This document shows positions 13,850-26,550 of a stretch of 64,000 nucleotides of DNA, piece by piece. The position numbers and the translations under genes are program-made. The stretch's first letter is position 1. Each line of letters starts with the position of its first letter. A model generated the notes under the pieces. The model made no database searches. It was not told where the DNA came from and worked only from the letters and a program-made list of their open reading frames with translations. The stretch is taken from NCBI GenBank assembly GCA_003342815.1, contig PTEX01000024.1:4911517-4975516 (forward strand), written 5' to 3'. The stretch comes from Eudromia elegans. Its lineage: Eukaryota; Chordata; Aves; Tinamiformes; Tinamidae.

Positions 13850-16800
13850 AAACACTTTCTTGCCGTTTTATTCAATAATTGCCTTTAATACTAAAATGCA
13901 TTAGATGCTCAAAGTGGAGAAAAGAAAAATCACATTGAGGTGGAAAACAAAGTTCTCATCGGATGCAGAAAAAACAAAAAAAGAAAAAAACAATGTGGCC
14001 GGTACACCATTTTGAAACAGAATCGTAATAATTTAATAAAGCTGCTTTATCATCTTCATAAAATAGACAGAATGGTGATTTTTTTTCCATTTCATTGTTT
14101 ACAATGATTCAATCACCGTGAAAATGTACAGAACATACATATCAGCATATACAACAATTTATTCTTCATATCATCAGCAACGGAGACACCATGATGAAAC
14201 GCATGGCACCGCGCTCCCACCGCGGCCTGCCCTGCTGCGACAGGCGACGGGCAGCGGTGCCACCGGGCGCCCTCCCTGCACCGGGGGCCGGGGGCACGAG
14301 CTGCAACCCCTGCCTTGGGCACGGAGGTATTTGCTGCTGCGAAGCGGCCGCGCTGGGTCAGCTTGTGGAGTCTGGAGGTTTTAGGCCGGCTTTGGCCGGC
14401 TGAACGTCAGCCGGTGCCGGCAGCGAGTCCAACCCCGCGGGCGCTCGCGGGGGCTCCTCGACACAAGGGAACCGCAACTCGCGGCCGGGTAAAGGATCAT
14501 CCCCAGGCACCAACGCGGCTGGAGCAGCAAGGTCATCCATTCTCCCCAATGACAGACAAATGTGTTCCCGTTCATAAGTAGTATTTTTATTTCCCCCCCC
14601 TCGCCAAGAGTAATTTCGACATATTAATCAGACAGTGTGTTCTTTACAAAAGCAACTTGTTTCCTATCTTCTCTCCTTAAAAAAAAAAAAACAGAACAAA
14701 ACAGAAAGGTAACTCACTTCTGCACAACGTGAGATCCACAGGCCACCTCCAGCTTCACGAAACAACAGGGAACGGCAACAACCTCATGAGCACAAACCTC
14801 GGGGAGCAGCTGCCTCCCCGCGCCGGCCCCGCGGCCACGGGTTCGGACAGGCGGGAAAGGGAGAGCCCACGCGGGAAAGGCTTGTTCCCAACACAAGGAA
14901 GCACATCAGGAACGGGCACCGGGGCAGCGTTGCGGGGAGCACCCCGGAAGGGTGACGCGGTCGCTCCTCCTCCGCGCGGAGAAGCCAGCGCGCCCGGAGG
15001 AAACCGACAGCTACAAGTGATTTTCCTGCACCGAATGTGCGGCCAGGTCTGAATTATTAAAGATTGCGTTAATTATATCTTAAACCATGGAAAAGCGCCT
15101 GCCCTGCAGCCTTTACGTTTTTGCATGGCCAGTTTTGATGCATCTACTAAGAGGAAAGAAAAAGAGAAATGAAAGGAAAAGAGAGAGGCCACGATTCGCC
15201 CCGGAGCCCCGAGCTCATCTCCGATGACAGCGGGGGACAGTGACAGAGGCAGCCGGCTCTGCAGCGGGGCCGGGAGCGCGGCCCCGGCCGGGCTCCGCGC
15301 GGGGATGAGACCCCGTCCGCTCGGCCTCGCCGGCGCCGCGCGGGTCAGGCCAGGGAAAACTGTTGTTTAAACGGTTTCCTTGGAGGCATAAGGGTTTAGT
15401 GACCTCGTCAATGCCCCCTTTTAATACCGGATTATTTTGCGTTCGTTCTCGGCTGTGCTTTTATTCGGAGTGGCAAGCCACGTTTCCTCTGGGTAAATTA
15501 GAGAAATGTTTCTTTTTTTTTTTTTCCCCTTTCCTTTTCAGTTAGCATCTATTTTCCATCCCAAACACCACGGCTGGTGGCAGCAGCGCCATGGGCAGAG
15601 GACGAGGCTCAGGCCGAAGGGACTGCACCCATGGTCCGGCCCGTTGGGGCCTCACGGGCACCCGGGTCCCTGCAGGCACCGGCCACTCCTGCAGCCACCT
15701 CGTGTCCCCCGGGAGGAGCTGCCAGGTGCCCAGCAAGCGTCTCCCACCAGCAAAGGGACCAAAACTGCCAGGACGGGCACGAATTGCTGCAGACAATCCA
15801 GTTGGGTTAAGAACACCCAGGCAGCTTCTTTCCTCCACCCGTGTTAGGGTAATGCAATGAGCAAAAAAGGGGGAAAATAGCAAGTCTGGCAGCCAGAGAG
15901 CACCCCAGCAGGAACACAGCGAGGACAGAAAGGATGTAAATATGCACCCCAAGCTTCCTAAGGATAGGCAGAATCCCTGGTTTGCTCCTAGGAGGGACAC
16001 ATGATGCCACCTTAATTTACGGGATTCAATGCGAACGAGGTAGGAACCACCACCAGAGAGGGAAGTGTCACTAACTTCAGGAGAAGAGTTTTCCTTGCAG
16101 GGTCTTTTCGGACTCCCGGTAACACCCTGACTGAGGACTCCTCTCAGAGCAGCTACAAGCTCAGACGGTATCAACCTGCCCTCAGGAAATGAATCACTTG
16201 AGCTCATTTTTACTATTTCATTTAGAGGACAACAGTGACTGGAGCTTGTCATCTTGTTGACATTTTTAATTTAAATAAATCAAAAGTAAAAAATGTTTTA
16301 TCATGATATGTAGACCTAGGAAAACTATTTCTCTCCAAACCACTAATATCAACTTGCTGGTACAGCAAACATTGGCAAGAGCTACATATTTTCCCTTCTA
16401 GAGTTTTAAATGCTATGAAATCTGTCAGGTGAAGGGTTAATGATGATGATAATAATAGACTAGCTGAAATCCTCCTACCTTACTCTTACCTCACTGAGGG
16501 ATTATCACTGCAAGAGGAAAGAGAGCTCCAAGACCCCTTCTTTCTCTCTCTCTCTGTCTTCCTTCTACAAACGTCTATTAAAGTAGCTCATTTCTTTTAA
16601 AATCAGTTTTATATGAGTAAATTTGTACCCACACAAAAACATCCTTAATTATGAGGAAAAAAAAAACATAATGAATTGCTTTAATTTTTTTCTCCATTAA
16701 GAAGGCACATTAATTGAATTAGTAGTGTTGTTACATATCACCTGTCTGCCCCTAAATTAACATCACTATTGCTCATTCCATATTTATTTATGGTGCAGGG

Positions 16801-17865
16801 AGAAAAAGAAAAACCCGATCACTAAACCCCATGCCATGGTAACATACATACACGCACATACTTAGCATAATCATGATTGAGAAATGCTGACTGGGAAGCG
16901 TGTGTCTAATTGAGACGGTAATTTAGATCTCTTAAATAATTTCATCACTTTGACTTGGAAATGACTAGAGAGGGGGAATATCTAAATCAGGAAGCTAAAA
17001 AAAACAACTTCGGAGGAAAAAAAAAAATTCCATGCATTGCCTTGAAATTAGGCATAGAAATATGTCTTGGAAGAGTTCAGCACAGCGCAGGTGACAATTC
17101 AGGCAGAATTTCCCCCAAAATGACTTCCTATAACGTCCTAGCACTGCCCTGCAAGAACATGTGAAGGCTGCAGGGGATGGTGGGGCCTGGGAAAAGCACT
17201 TGCCCCTCTGGATGTGAAAACTGCAGGTTTAAAAACCGCCGGGTTTAAATAAGACGACTGTGTTTGCTTGTTCTCTTTAAAAAAAACCCCAAAATCTTGA
17301 GAGCCTTTTGCCATCACTGGACATACGGTAATTTGCAATATCAAATACAATAGTACAGGTAAGCTTGTGACAGCAAAAGGATTCATAAAGGCAGGGATGT
17401 CCATAGCAAAATAGCAACATCTTGAGATACAAACAACCTTGTGTTGGGCAATAGTGAAACTCACCGAACCGGGACAGTCACGCACAAGAAGTGGCCGCTA
17501 TTTTGCCCAGACCACAAAAAAGGCCGGGGTGCTTAGTAAAGATGCACGAATAAGGAGGTTGCAATTCGCTCCTTTACGAGAATGGAAATTCATACCCCTT
17601 TTGCGATATAAAAATAGATAGATCCCAAGCCCGCCATAGCTAACGCTTCCGAGGGGCGGGCAGGGCTCCCGCCGCCCCCGCCTCCCTTCCGGATGAACGG
17701 GATAAACAAGCTACGCGGCCGCGGCTGCGCACCCCTGCTGCCTGTCCGAACGAGTGGGATTGTCACACCAACGAGAGCTTCATTTATAAACAAGACATTT
17801 AGGGAAAGCTTTTAAATACAGCGACCGGTGAGCCCGGCGGGCGGCCCCGCTTGCCGCGCTGCTGC
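13850..17865 (-). other. PCDH19: Probable PCDH19 3' untranslated region
   Basis: The 4 kb below the stop codon contains no plausible continuation of coding sequence and ends at an AATAAA hexamer on the minus strand. Composition is mixed. A GC-rich start is followed by a long AT-rich part (16250-17150) with many T/A runs, then GC-rich segments (15180-15350, 14200-14560 and 14780-15000), then an AT-rich end (13860-14200) with U-rich tracts such as the T-runs near 13970-13990. This pattern, and a size near what I remember for the human 3' UTR (about 4 kb), support the call. The end point is inferred, not observed. Other tttatt (AATAAA on minus) sites at 14158-14163, 14586-14591 and 15460-15465 could give shorter transcripts. 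Confidence 0.5.
13867..13872 (-). promoter_or_regulatory. PCDH19: Candidate distal polyadenylation signal of PCDH19
   Basis: The plus strand reads tttatt, which is AATAAA in the direction of PCDH19 transcription. It lies at the end of an AT-rich stretch. The minus strand 20-40 bases beyond it is GT-rich (agtgtttggtt), as expected for a downstream element, and composition then switches to GC-rich intergenic DNA. Cleavage would be near 13845-13855. Confidence 0.45.
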
Positions 17866-18680
17866 TCAGAGGATGATGTCCTTTAGCCTCTTGACGGCCG
17901 GCGAGTCCTTTTCCCTACAACATTCCTGCAGAAGGGGGTTGATCTCATGCACCACGTTCTCGCTGTCCGCCCCCCGCGGCTCTGCCTCCGTGGGCCGGGA
18001 CGGGCCAGTGTTCGCAAAGGGCTCCGGCTCGCGGCTCGCGGCGCAGTGCCCGCCACCATAGGCCGCCTTGCCGGACAAGGGGCTCTTGAGATGCAAGGGC
18101 GACGTGACGGGGCTGGAGGCCTCGCAGCCGTTGCCGGCCTCGCGCATGGCGCCGTTCGCCTTGGGGCTGCACGCGGCGGGCGCCTCCACTGTTCTTTTGC
18201 CTTTGGCGTTGCCGGCCCGCTCGTCGGCCGGGGGCTCGCCGCCTTCCTTGCCGAACGTCGCGAAAGTCCTCTTTGTGCTACAGTCTTCGTAAGGCTCTGT
18301 GTCCACAGTGGTGGCCTCTATGGAGAGCGCGATGACGTTGCGGCCGCCGCGCTCGGGGGACTTGGCGCGGCTGGGCACGCACGCGCGGGGCATCCAGCAG
18401 CGGTCCGAGTGGCCCAGGATGCGGCACTCCTCCCGGCAGTGAAATCCCTCGCTCTGGTCTGCGGGAAGAGAACACACAGGGAGTGGTGAACACAGGGGCT
18501 GATGAACGCACGGGCCGAGGGCGGCCCCGATGCCCCGCGGATGGGCATGTGCGGCAGCCCTGGCATGAGGGGACCCGCACGGAGCCGGGCACCGGCCCCT
18601 CTGCCTGCGGCACGGCAGCGGGTTTGCAGCGCAGCAGCGCCCGCGTCTAGAGCGCTGCTTGGAAAGGGACTCTGCACCCC
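17640..18680. other. CpG-dense segment over the last PCDH19 exon
   Basis: CpG dinucleotides are frequent from the end of the 3' UTR through the whole exon and about 200 bp into intron 5. The density extends past the coding region, so codon choice alone does not explain it. It produces long but meaningless open frames on the opposite strand. Confidence 0.6.
17866..18458 (-). CDS. PCDH19: PCDH19 last coding exon (exon 6): C-terminal cytoplasmic tail
   Basis: This exon encodes the last 196 residues of protocadherin-19, a neuronal calcium-dependent adhesion receptor; this part lies in the cytoplasm. The acceptor on the minus strand is ttcccgcag before ACCAGAGC. The first two bases complete an Asp codon begun by the last G of the preceding exon. 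The exon ends with a TGA at 17866-17868. Residues 6-24 carry the block [19 protein letters not shown] shared by delta-2 protocadherins. Residues 41-49 read VIALSIEAT, residues 61-70 [10 protein letters not shown], and a stretch near the middle [20 protein letters not shown]. The protein ends VKRLKDIIL, where I recall human PCDH19 ending VKRLKDIVL. Length is close to the human exon (about 198 residues by memory). PCDH10, PCDH17 and PCDH18 have different tails, and PCDH17 lacks the REAGNGCEA and KRLKDI blocks, so the assignment is firm. The region between the conserved blocks is Gly/Ala/Pro-rich and differs from the human sequence. Confidence 0.96.
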
Positions 18681-21600
18681 GGCTCTGCCCCTCCAGGGAG
18701 CCCAGTCTCCAGCAGGCTCCGTGTCACCTGCTCTCACTGCTGCTGACGGACCCCAAACCCAGGGGAGCACGTTACGATGGGCAATATATGGAAGCAGGTC
18801 TGTGCCAGGCACCGGGCTGCTCGGAGCCAGCGGTGCCTGTCCCGAGGCGGCGGCGCCGAGAGGCAGCCCGATGTAAAGGTGCCCGGACGTGACCCTGGGG
18901 CCAGGTATGCAGAAGGGCAGCGGGCAGCGCCTGCCCGGCCCTGCTCTTGCTCTTGCTTTCTGCTCAAGCCCCACGGCCCCCGCACAAGAGCAGCTTTACC
19001 AACCCCACTTCCCCAGGGAGTAAACGCATCGCTCCCGCCCCACACCTTGTTCCATGGTGTGGGAGTTGCAGAGCTCCCTGCTCTGCTCCCGGGGACGGGG
19101 CCAAGGCTCCACTCTGCCCCACGCCGGCAGCTCCGGGCCCCAGCACTCGTCCCCTGCTGTGGGCTGCAGCCCCACACGCTTTTGGGACATCGTCATCCCG
19201 TCTGTCCCAAACAGCCCCAGGGAGGAATATCATCCCACCGGCATGGTCGGACAAGCCGGGGACAGGGATACTCAACCGAGGGTCAGGCTGGGCAGCAAAT
19301 CCCGGCGGCTCCGCTTTGCCAGGCTCTGCAGAGCACCAGACCGTGGCTTCCCAGCCAACCACCCCCCCGGCTCCGGCTCAATCCCTGCTCACGCCTTCCA
19401 GCTTCTCCTCCATTCGAAAAGAATTTGTAATTTGCAGATAGGCCGGTAAACCCTCATAAAGCACCAGCTTTTCATACGCAAAGATGTAACTCATTCCTAC
19501 GGTAATTTATACACCCGCAAAGTAGCAAAGCAGTGTTAAGAATTAATGCTAATAACAATAAAGGAATGCATTTGGTCCTTGTCGGTTTGATAGATTGAAC
19601 CTCGCAAAGGTGCAGACTCAGCCTTGGTTGGCTTCCTGTCCATTTGAAAACGGTTCATTTTGATGCTTTGTACCCTGTGTGTATAACCCCGGCTCTGCAG
19701 CTACATTGGTATTTCCACCACATTCTAGCACTAGGGCGGCTGATAAAAATTCTCGGCACATAACACAATGCACCAAAATATGAGCAGCTTAACACTTACA
19801 GAGAATAAACGAGTAAAAGGCAGAGCTCGAAAAAAGAGAAAAAGATCTTTTTTAAAGGAGAAGCAGCCAATTAATTGAAAATCTATGGGTGAAACATAGG
19901 CGATTTCTCCACCCGGGAGCAGCCACCCGGCGGAGCGCAGCGCGAGGCTGGGGGGCCGTGCAGGAGGTCGGCGTTCCAGCTCTGGGAGCAACACGCTGAA
20001 CCTGACGCACACGACAACCTGCACCAAGATCCAGCGCTCTTACACTCCCATCCCGCTGCTTCCGAGCACTTGGGCAAAATAAAAGATATAAAAAAAATAA
20101 CACCTGCCCAGAAAGCATTGCTGCCTGCTTATTTATGCCTAGCTTGACTTCAGAAGGGTGCTACCCGAAGCACAAGTCGTCGCTCAGTCTGGCTGTGACT
20201 CGGTAATGGCCAGAGGGGGTACGGAAATATCCCGGGCTCTAATCACGGATGAGACGCTGGTTTATTGTGCTGCGTGTCCCTGGGCTCCTCGCTGCCACAC
20301 ACACCCCTGCAGCCCATCAGCAAGAGCAAAACCCCGGAGGACCCCAGCAGAGCCCGGGCTGCCCAGCGCAACCTGCCAGGGCAGGAGGGAACGGCTGCTC
20401 CATCGGGATCAAGGCAGAGCCTTGCGGTTGTGGTGCCTCCAAGCGGATGCGTTTCCTGGATAAAAAGTGACCGAGGACTTCAGCGACGACTACAGTTCCT
20501 GGGGACCTTCCTCAAAGCCAAAGGGACCCTTGTTTTGGAGCTCTTTTGGGCAGGCGTTTGGGAGATGAACTGATTGGGCACCAAGATGCCCCGTCCACAA
20601 AGCACAGGGGAAAGCGTGACATTAATCGCTACCGATGCAGCCGTTCCCGTAGTGAAGGGAATGTGGCCATCGGGAGCTGTGCGCTGTCCCCATCACTGCT
20701 TCTCACAGCCCTTTGCAGACGGTCGGACTCACTCAGCCAGAGCAGCACCCAGGGCAGTCACTCACATTCATGGATTCCTTATTGCACTGTTCTTTGGATA
20801 TTTTTTTAAACCATCGAAAATAGGGCGACAGGAAATTCTTTTACAGCTCCAGACCTGCCCTAGTCAGTACGACTGTTACCGTCTGCACGTCCTCAATGCC
20901 AGCAGCAAAGCGCAGGTAATAACAGCCACGTCACGCAGGACACGACGACAGGCAGGCAGCCAAAACGGGCGGCTTCCCACATCCGCACGGGTCCCGCGGG
21001 CGGCAGAGGGCTGGGCAACGGGGCGTGAAGTCATTACCAGGCAGCAGGAAGGGAAAGGAAGCAGAGCAGTGGAAGCAACGAGGGCTGAGGGCACCTGAGG
21101 TCCCCAGCCGTGCAGCAAACCCCTTCCAATCAATGCACCAGAGTAGCAGGTAGCGAGCAGGACGCACACGGGCTCACCCTGCAAGCACCGTTGGGAGAAG
21201 GGGAACGGGGAAGGGGACGACTGACACATCCCAGCGCTGCTCAAGGCAGCGCTGCCGAAGGGCTGCCCGGCACAGCCACGGCCTCCTGGAGCTCGCATGG
21301 CACAAAGGAGCATGATCCCAGGAAGGGCTCCCCAGCAGGACCTGCGCCCGGAGCACAGGCCTCACCACAAGCAGGCAAGCAGCTATTCTGGCCTCAGACC
21401 AGAAAATAATAATTAAAAATAAACAAGCAAAAAGTCATCTCTGGAACAAATGTTCTCCTCAGCAAGTGAAGCAAAACCCACGCTGAGCCCCAGCCGTCTT
21501 TACTCATCCCAGCTCCAAGGGACGAGTAAAGCACCCGGCGCAGCACCGATGCAGGGGACAAGCGGTGCCAGGGCACGCATGGCACCCACTGCAGCCAGGG

Positions 21601-24480
21601 CCACCTTGCCGAGCCCCTCCTCACCTGCAAAACCCACCGCAAATCACCCAGCCACTTCCACGCACAAGCCACCAGCAAGGGGAAGGGGTCCCTTGGCGGC
21701 AGCAGCAGCACCCTGCTTGGTGCCAGCTTCAGCCCCCAAACTCACTGGTCAAGAAGCTTCTGGGGTTCCCACTCACAGAGAAGGACCAAGACCAGGAACG
21801 GAGCCACTGGATCCTCCGGATCTTCACTTATAAACAAGGGTTAAGCAACATGCGGGATACACAAACGCTTCTACTCTCCTAGACAAAGCCTCTGCCCCTG
21901 AATTCACTCCACACCCATATGAAATCAGTTGGAAAAACAGCGCGTTCAGCCCGCCCGGCCATTAAATTATCTCCTGAGGAACCTCCGTGCCGGCCAAAGA
22001 GACAGAGCTAAATGGTGGCAAGGCGCGGGCGCCCAGGAATGTAATAACGCTGACAAACGGCCAGGTGACAAGAGCCGTTACACGGTCTAAGGTGCAATTC
22101 GGGCAATGACAACAGTCCCCGGAGTGCCCATTTTCCAGCAGACACTCGGCTCAATCCAATCCACGTCGGAGAAGGTTTGCCGGGGCGGGTAAGGAGAGCT
22201 CATCTGTGCTCTTACTTAGGGATCCCAGGAAAGGAGCAGAGAGGTGGCGGGAAGGAGGGAACACAACGGGTGCTGATGTCCCCCTGACCCCGTTCTTGCC
22301 GTTTTTGAGGCGGTCTGCCCAGGACACTCTGCACGGGGCAGCGTTTCTCTGCACACCTGCATCTCCACCCGTTACTACGGGCACGCTCCTAGGAAAAGTC
22401 TGGCGTTATCTCCCTATTTTGGTGCTTCTTCAGCAACCCTATGATTATACTGTAATCATGATGACACTGCTTCTGGGTACAGCAAACAGCACGATCATTA
22501 AAAAATTCATTTCAAAATCTTCCTGGAAGCTAATAAATTTTACAGCAGTTTCAATCCTTTCACATTGCAACAAAGAAAAGCTTAGTTCCAGACAAATTAA
22601 AAGTAAATTGATTGCCTTAGGGGAATCTATTCAAATATCACTTTTCCATGTTAGAAATCTTTTCCTGAAACAAGAAGTGAGGAGCCAGGGAGAACAAGCA
22701 CAAGAACTATATGGAAAGGCAAATCATTAAATCTGCTCACAAAACTAGAGGGGGGAGGGAGAAAAAAAAAAAATCAAACTTAAAATAAAATGCAAATGCC
22801 TCGCCGAGGTGCAGGCCTAACATTTGTGATGGAATTTATGAATAATAAATGTGAATAAATAGTAAACACGACGGGATCAAACGCCGCCGTTGATGTTTGC
22901 TCATGGTTAGCCATCTCTCGCGGACGACGCGCGGCTGCATTATTTATCGCTCTGCTCACAGATACTTTGGGGCTGCTTTTCCACCCCGCACCTCCATTTC
23001 CACTGGAACACCAGCCCTGGAGCAGCCGGCACTGCTGGACACAGCCCCGGAGCCGGCCCCGCACACTCCAGTGTCCGGAGCTCCCGTCCCTTTATCCCGG
23101 GCTCCCACCAAGGTTCCGGAGGGAGCTGCTCTTCCTGGGGAGCCCACAGCGATCCCAGCCCCTGCACCAGGCTCCGGATAAACACCGAGCTCGAGCAGCA
23201 CGCAACGCATCCCTCAGCTTCCGCTTGTAAATTATCCTCCCTAACAGCACAATCCCGGAGCAGAGAGGTGGGGAACAGCGTCCCACGCCTATGGGCTTTC
23301 ATGGAGCCTTCCGAGCCTTTCCCAACGGGAACTCTCCCGCTCCCCTGCCAGGGCTTCCCCGGGCACTGCTCCGGGACACCCACCACCAGGGACAAACGCT
23401 CTGTGCTGCGGCGAGAGGCCTTTCCTCCCCCGTCCTTCCCCGTTGTTTGGGGTTTATGCAAGCTGAAACAAAACAGAAAAGTCACCTCTTTAGTCCTGGA
23501 TTGTCTGTCCTGATGCAAGAGGTCAGCAGTGCTTGGACAACTCAAAAGCCCATGAGGAATTATTGTAATGAATAAGGGATATGAATGGGATTCACTTATT
23601 ACCAACTGCTGAGTACGGCCCATGGGGAGTATCTTCCCAATGGTGAGCGGAGCAGCTCACTCCTGGCTGGAGCGGGAAGCCCTGGGAAGCTCATGGGAAG
23701 CTCACAGGAGCCACAGGGAGCTACACGAGCTCCAGGGTTGCCCCATCTCCTTGTTGTCCTGCTCCGGGTTACCATTAACAATGTCCTTTAGAGCTGCAGT
23801 TGTATCACAAAGCAAGACTGACGCACACTGACCCAGCTAAGGTGCCCTTCTGCCTACATCCGAGGTAGTCAGGAATAGACTGGATGACAGAGACTTTTCT
23901 CAGGACAACTGGCTTCCAGGCTCCCTGGAGCATCCCAGGGGAGTGGGAAGGAGGGAGCGCAGGCAAAGCGGGAGCAGCTGGTTTGGGGGCACCCTGCAGC
24001 ACGAGCCAGGTCGGCCTCGGCTGCCCTTGAGGGTCCCTTCATCCAGGGCTACGGGGCAGCCCCTGCCTCATATCCACCTGCTGAAGTTAATTCCTGTGCA
24101 GGGGGCCGGGAGGATTCACCCTTTAAATGCCAATTAATCCTTTTCTGGAGACTAAAGGTGGTCCACAGAGCTCATACCAGCCCCTGCGTGGCAGGGGTTT
24201 CACACTTGGTTTGTTACCCGATCCACAGGGTATCGGGCACAGGGCTCGATAACCCCCTGCCCGAGCCAACGGGCTGCTCGCAAGAACCCGGAGCGCCGGA
24301 TCCGCCCTGGCAGAGGAAGGCACTCCAGGATCTGATAGTCCTCCTCCATCCCCAGCCATTAGGGCTCTGTAATTCATATGCGCAGCTCCCGCTAATGCTA
24401 ATGGCAGTCACGGCGCTGCATTCACCGAGCGAAGAATACAGCCCTTTGACTTCATTACTGGAATTCAATTTCATTAACGC
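18459..24480 (-). other. PCDH19: PCDH19 intron 5, exon-6-proximal part
   Basis: No exon, RNA gene or transposon is recognised. 18460-19430 is GC-rich. 19440-19880 and 20020-20110 are AT-rich. 20160-22200 is GC-rich, Pro/Arg-coding-like noise. 22400-22960 is an AT-rich block that includes atgattatactgtaatcat, a 7-bp inverted repeat at 22441-22459, and an octamer-type atgcaaat near 22790. 22970-24430 is GC-rich with no recognised element. Confidence 0.5.
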
Positions 24481-26550
24481 TGGATACAGGGGGATTGTCC
24501 TAAATACATTCCTTCTTATATTTTTTTCATGTTAATGTAACCATTTGAGTATATTATACCCTGCAGAGATGGAAACATTTCTAGTCTGTTTAAACACATT
24601 TCCCACAATTGGGAGCAAAACTTTGTCTCCATTTATGCCTTTGACACCAGCTGCCTGCCATTTAATGGGACTTTAGTTGCTAAAGCAAATTAATCCAAAG
24701 GTTACTTTTCACTTGCATTGTCAAACCTGAAACAGTCAAATTCGAATATTCTGTCTTGGGGAAATGCAATACGAACCACGCATCCAAATTTGAAAGGCAA
24801 CAATGAATCAAATTATTACCGTGTCCCATGCAAAATCAGGTGTCGTTCAGAAAATAGTCGCTTGATGATTCCAATAGAAAATCCAACAAAACAGAAATTA
24901 CAGCCGGGGGAAGATACGAAGCAATTCCGAGCCGATTCCATGAGACAGAACGGGCCGGCTCCCGAAAACCAGAGCAGCCTCGTCGGCTGCGGGGCGGCCG
25001 TGCCGAGGGGCGCCCGTCGGGAGGCTCGCACGGAGTGTTTTATCCCGGCCTAATCCAGCTCCTACCCGCCCCAGGAGGCACCAGCCCACCCCATCCTAGC
25101 GCCCTCCTTGCTGTTAATCTGAGGAAGTGCCGGCTGGGTTGATGAACCCAAATCCTTGCGACCAGGGGCAATACCCACAGCTAAGGGGCTATTCCGGCCC
25201 CATGGTGACACTCGGTCTGCTCCCCAGCACGGCCGTGCAGAGCCCCGGGCGCTCTCAGTGCCTCCGGCTAGCAAAGGGAGGCCAGGTCCGTGCGAGCACC
25301 GGCTCCACGCTCGTGCGGCACGGGGAGGGAGGCCGTAGGGAATTCCAGGCTCAGGGAAGAAAGCACTGGATGTGCCGGTGCAGAGCCAAGAGCTGCAGGC
25401 CACCACCAGGGCAGCACCTAAAGGAGCCAGCCAGCGTGCCCTGCTCTGTGAGCTCGCCGGGACGCAAGGCAAGAGCCAGGCCTGCCTCCTCCTGCCACCC
25501 AGCCCGAGGAGCCTCTGGTTTTCTTTGGAAATTTCTGGTGGTTCTGCAGAACGAGTGAAAAAAATAAAGAAGCTGAGGTTATAAGCGCTGATACATAATT
25601 TACTCCTATTATCAAGATTAAACACATCTTTGCATGCTTAGCATAAAACAACTGCCATTCCCCAGATTTCTCAAGGACATGAACAAACTTCACCATTATC
25701 TAAATAATCAAGAGTATTCAATGGAATATTTAACTGTCTGCCTACTGAAAACTCACAGCCTCAATCTTAACACTGATCCTCTGTTGTCCTTCATGTAAAT
25801 ATTGTTGGGATATCAGCCAAAGCCTAGGGAAGTGAGCTTCATCTTGGTGGATGGGAATCTCTCGTGTCAGATACAGTCAGCCTGACTAATGAGACCTACA
25901 GCTTGCCAAAACCTACAGCCTTGCTGTCTGTTCCAGCCATTGAAAGTGCTTAGAAACCCAGTGGCACCAGCCCAGCAGTCCACAGATCCCAATCAACTAT
26001 CAATAGCTTGAGTGTAAGTGATTGTGTATGAAGTATGAGCCAAATGTGTTTCCTTTCTCAGTTTTAGGACCTCCAGTATTGTTATTGCACCAGTAATGCT
26101 TGCATGGAATTAATCATATACGTACCCACAAGGCAAAACATTATGAGAAGCTCTTTGTACTTGCTAAAAGTACAGAGCTCTGAAGAGTGGAGGGAGCTGG
26201 AAAGCTTCCCAGCACGGTGGGGCGTTCCCCAGAGTTGAGTGATAGTTAGGGAATTCTTCACCAAAATTGTTGGTCCCCCGCCATTTCTCCTCAGGACACT
26301 GACCTCTCGCTCTTCCAAACCCACGCTCGGTTTCATTCCCTCCCTGGTATTTTACTTTAACTCTTTGATTTTTCTGCCTTAGCTTTGTTTTTTTTTTTTT
26401 TTCATGCTGGTGGATCCCTCCTTCTGAAGTACACGGATACTCCATGAAAAGATGCTGGCCTGGAACCGCAGGCACATCAGAAAATCTCAAAGGCAACAAA
26501 AGGGAACAGGAATAACACAGCCACAGGGACAGTCTGGCAAAAGCTACTCT
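24481..26550 (-). other. PCDH19: PCDH19 intron 5, mixed AT/GC block
   Basis: AT-rich runs lie at 24480-24945 and 25550-26180, separated by a CpG-bearing GC-rich run (24950-25530). A T14-type homopolymer lies at about 26389-26402. No gene or named repeat is seen. Confidence 0.5.

Noticed and set aside
14681-14692. A12 run as a possible retroposon tail
   Set aside because: No element body or target-site duplication next to it; it fits a simple U-run in the 3' UTR.
15542-16252. 236-codon minus-strand open frame in the 3' UTR
   Set aside because: Follows the PCDH19 stop by more than 1.5 kb, no family resemblance, flanked by AT-rich UTR sequence.
17947-18489. 180-codon plus-strand open frame opposite the last PCDH19 exon
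   Set aside because: It is the GC-rich shadow of the real coding exon on the minus strand.
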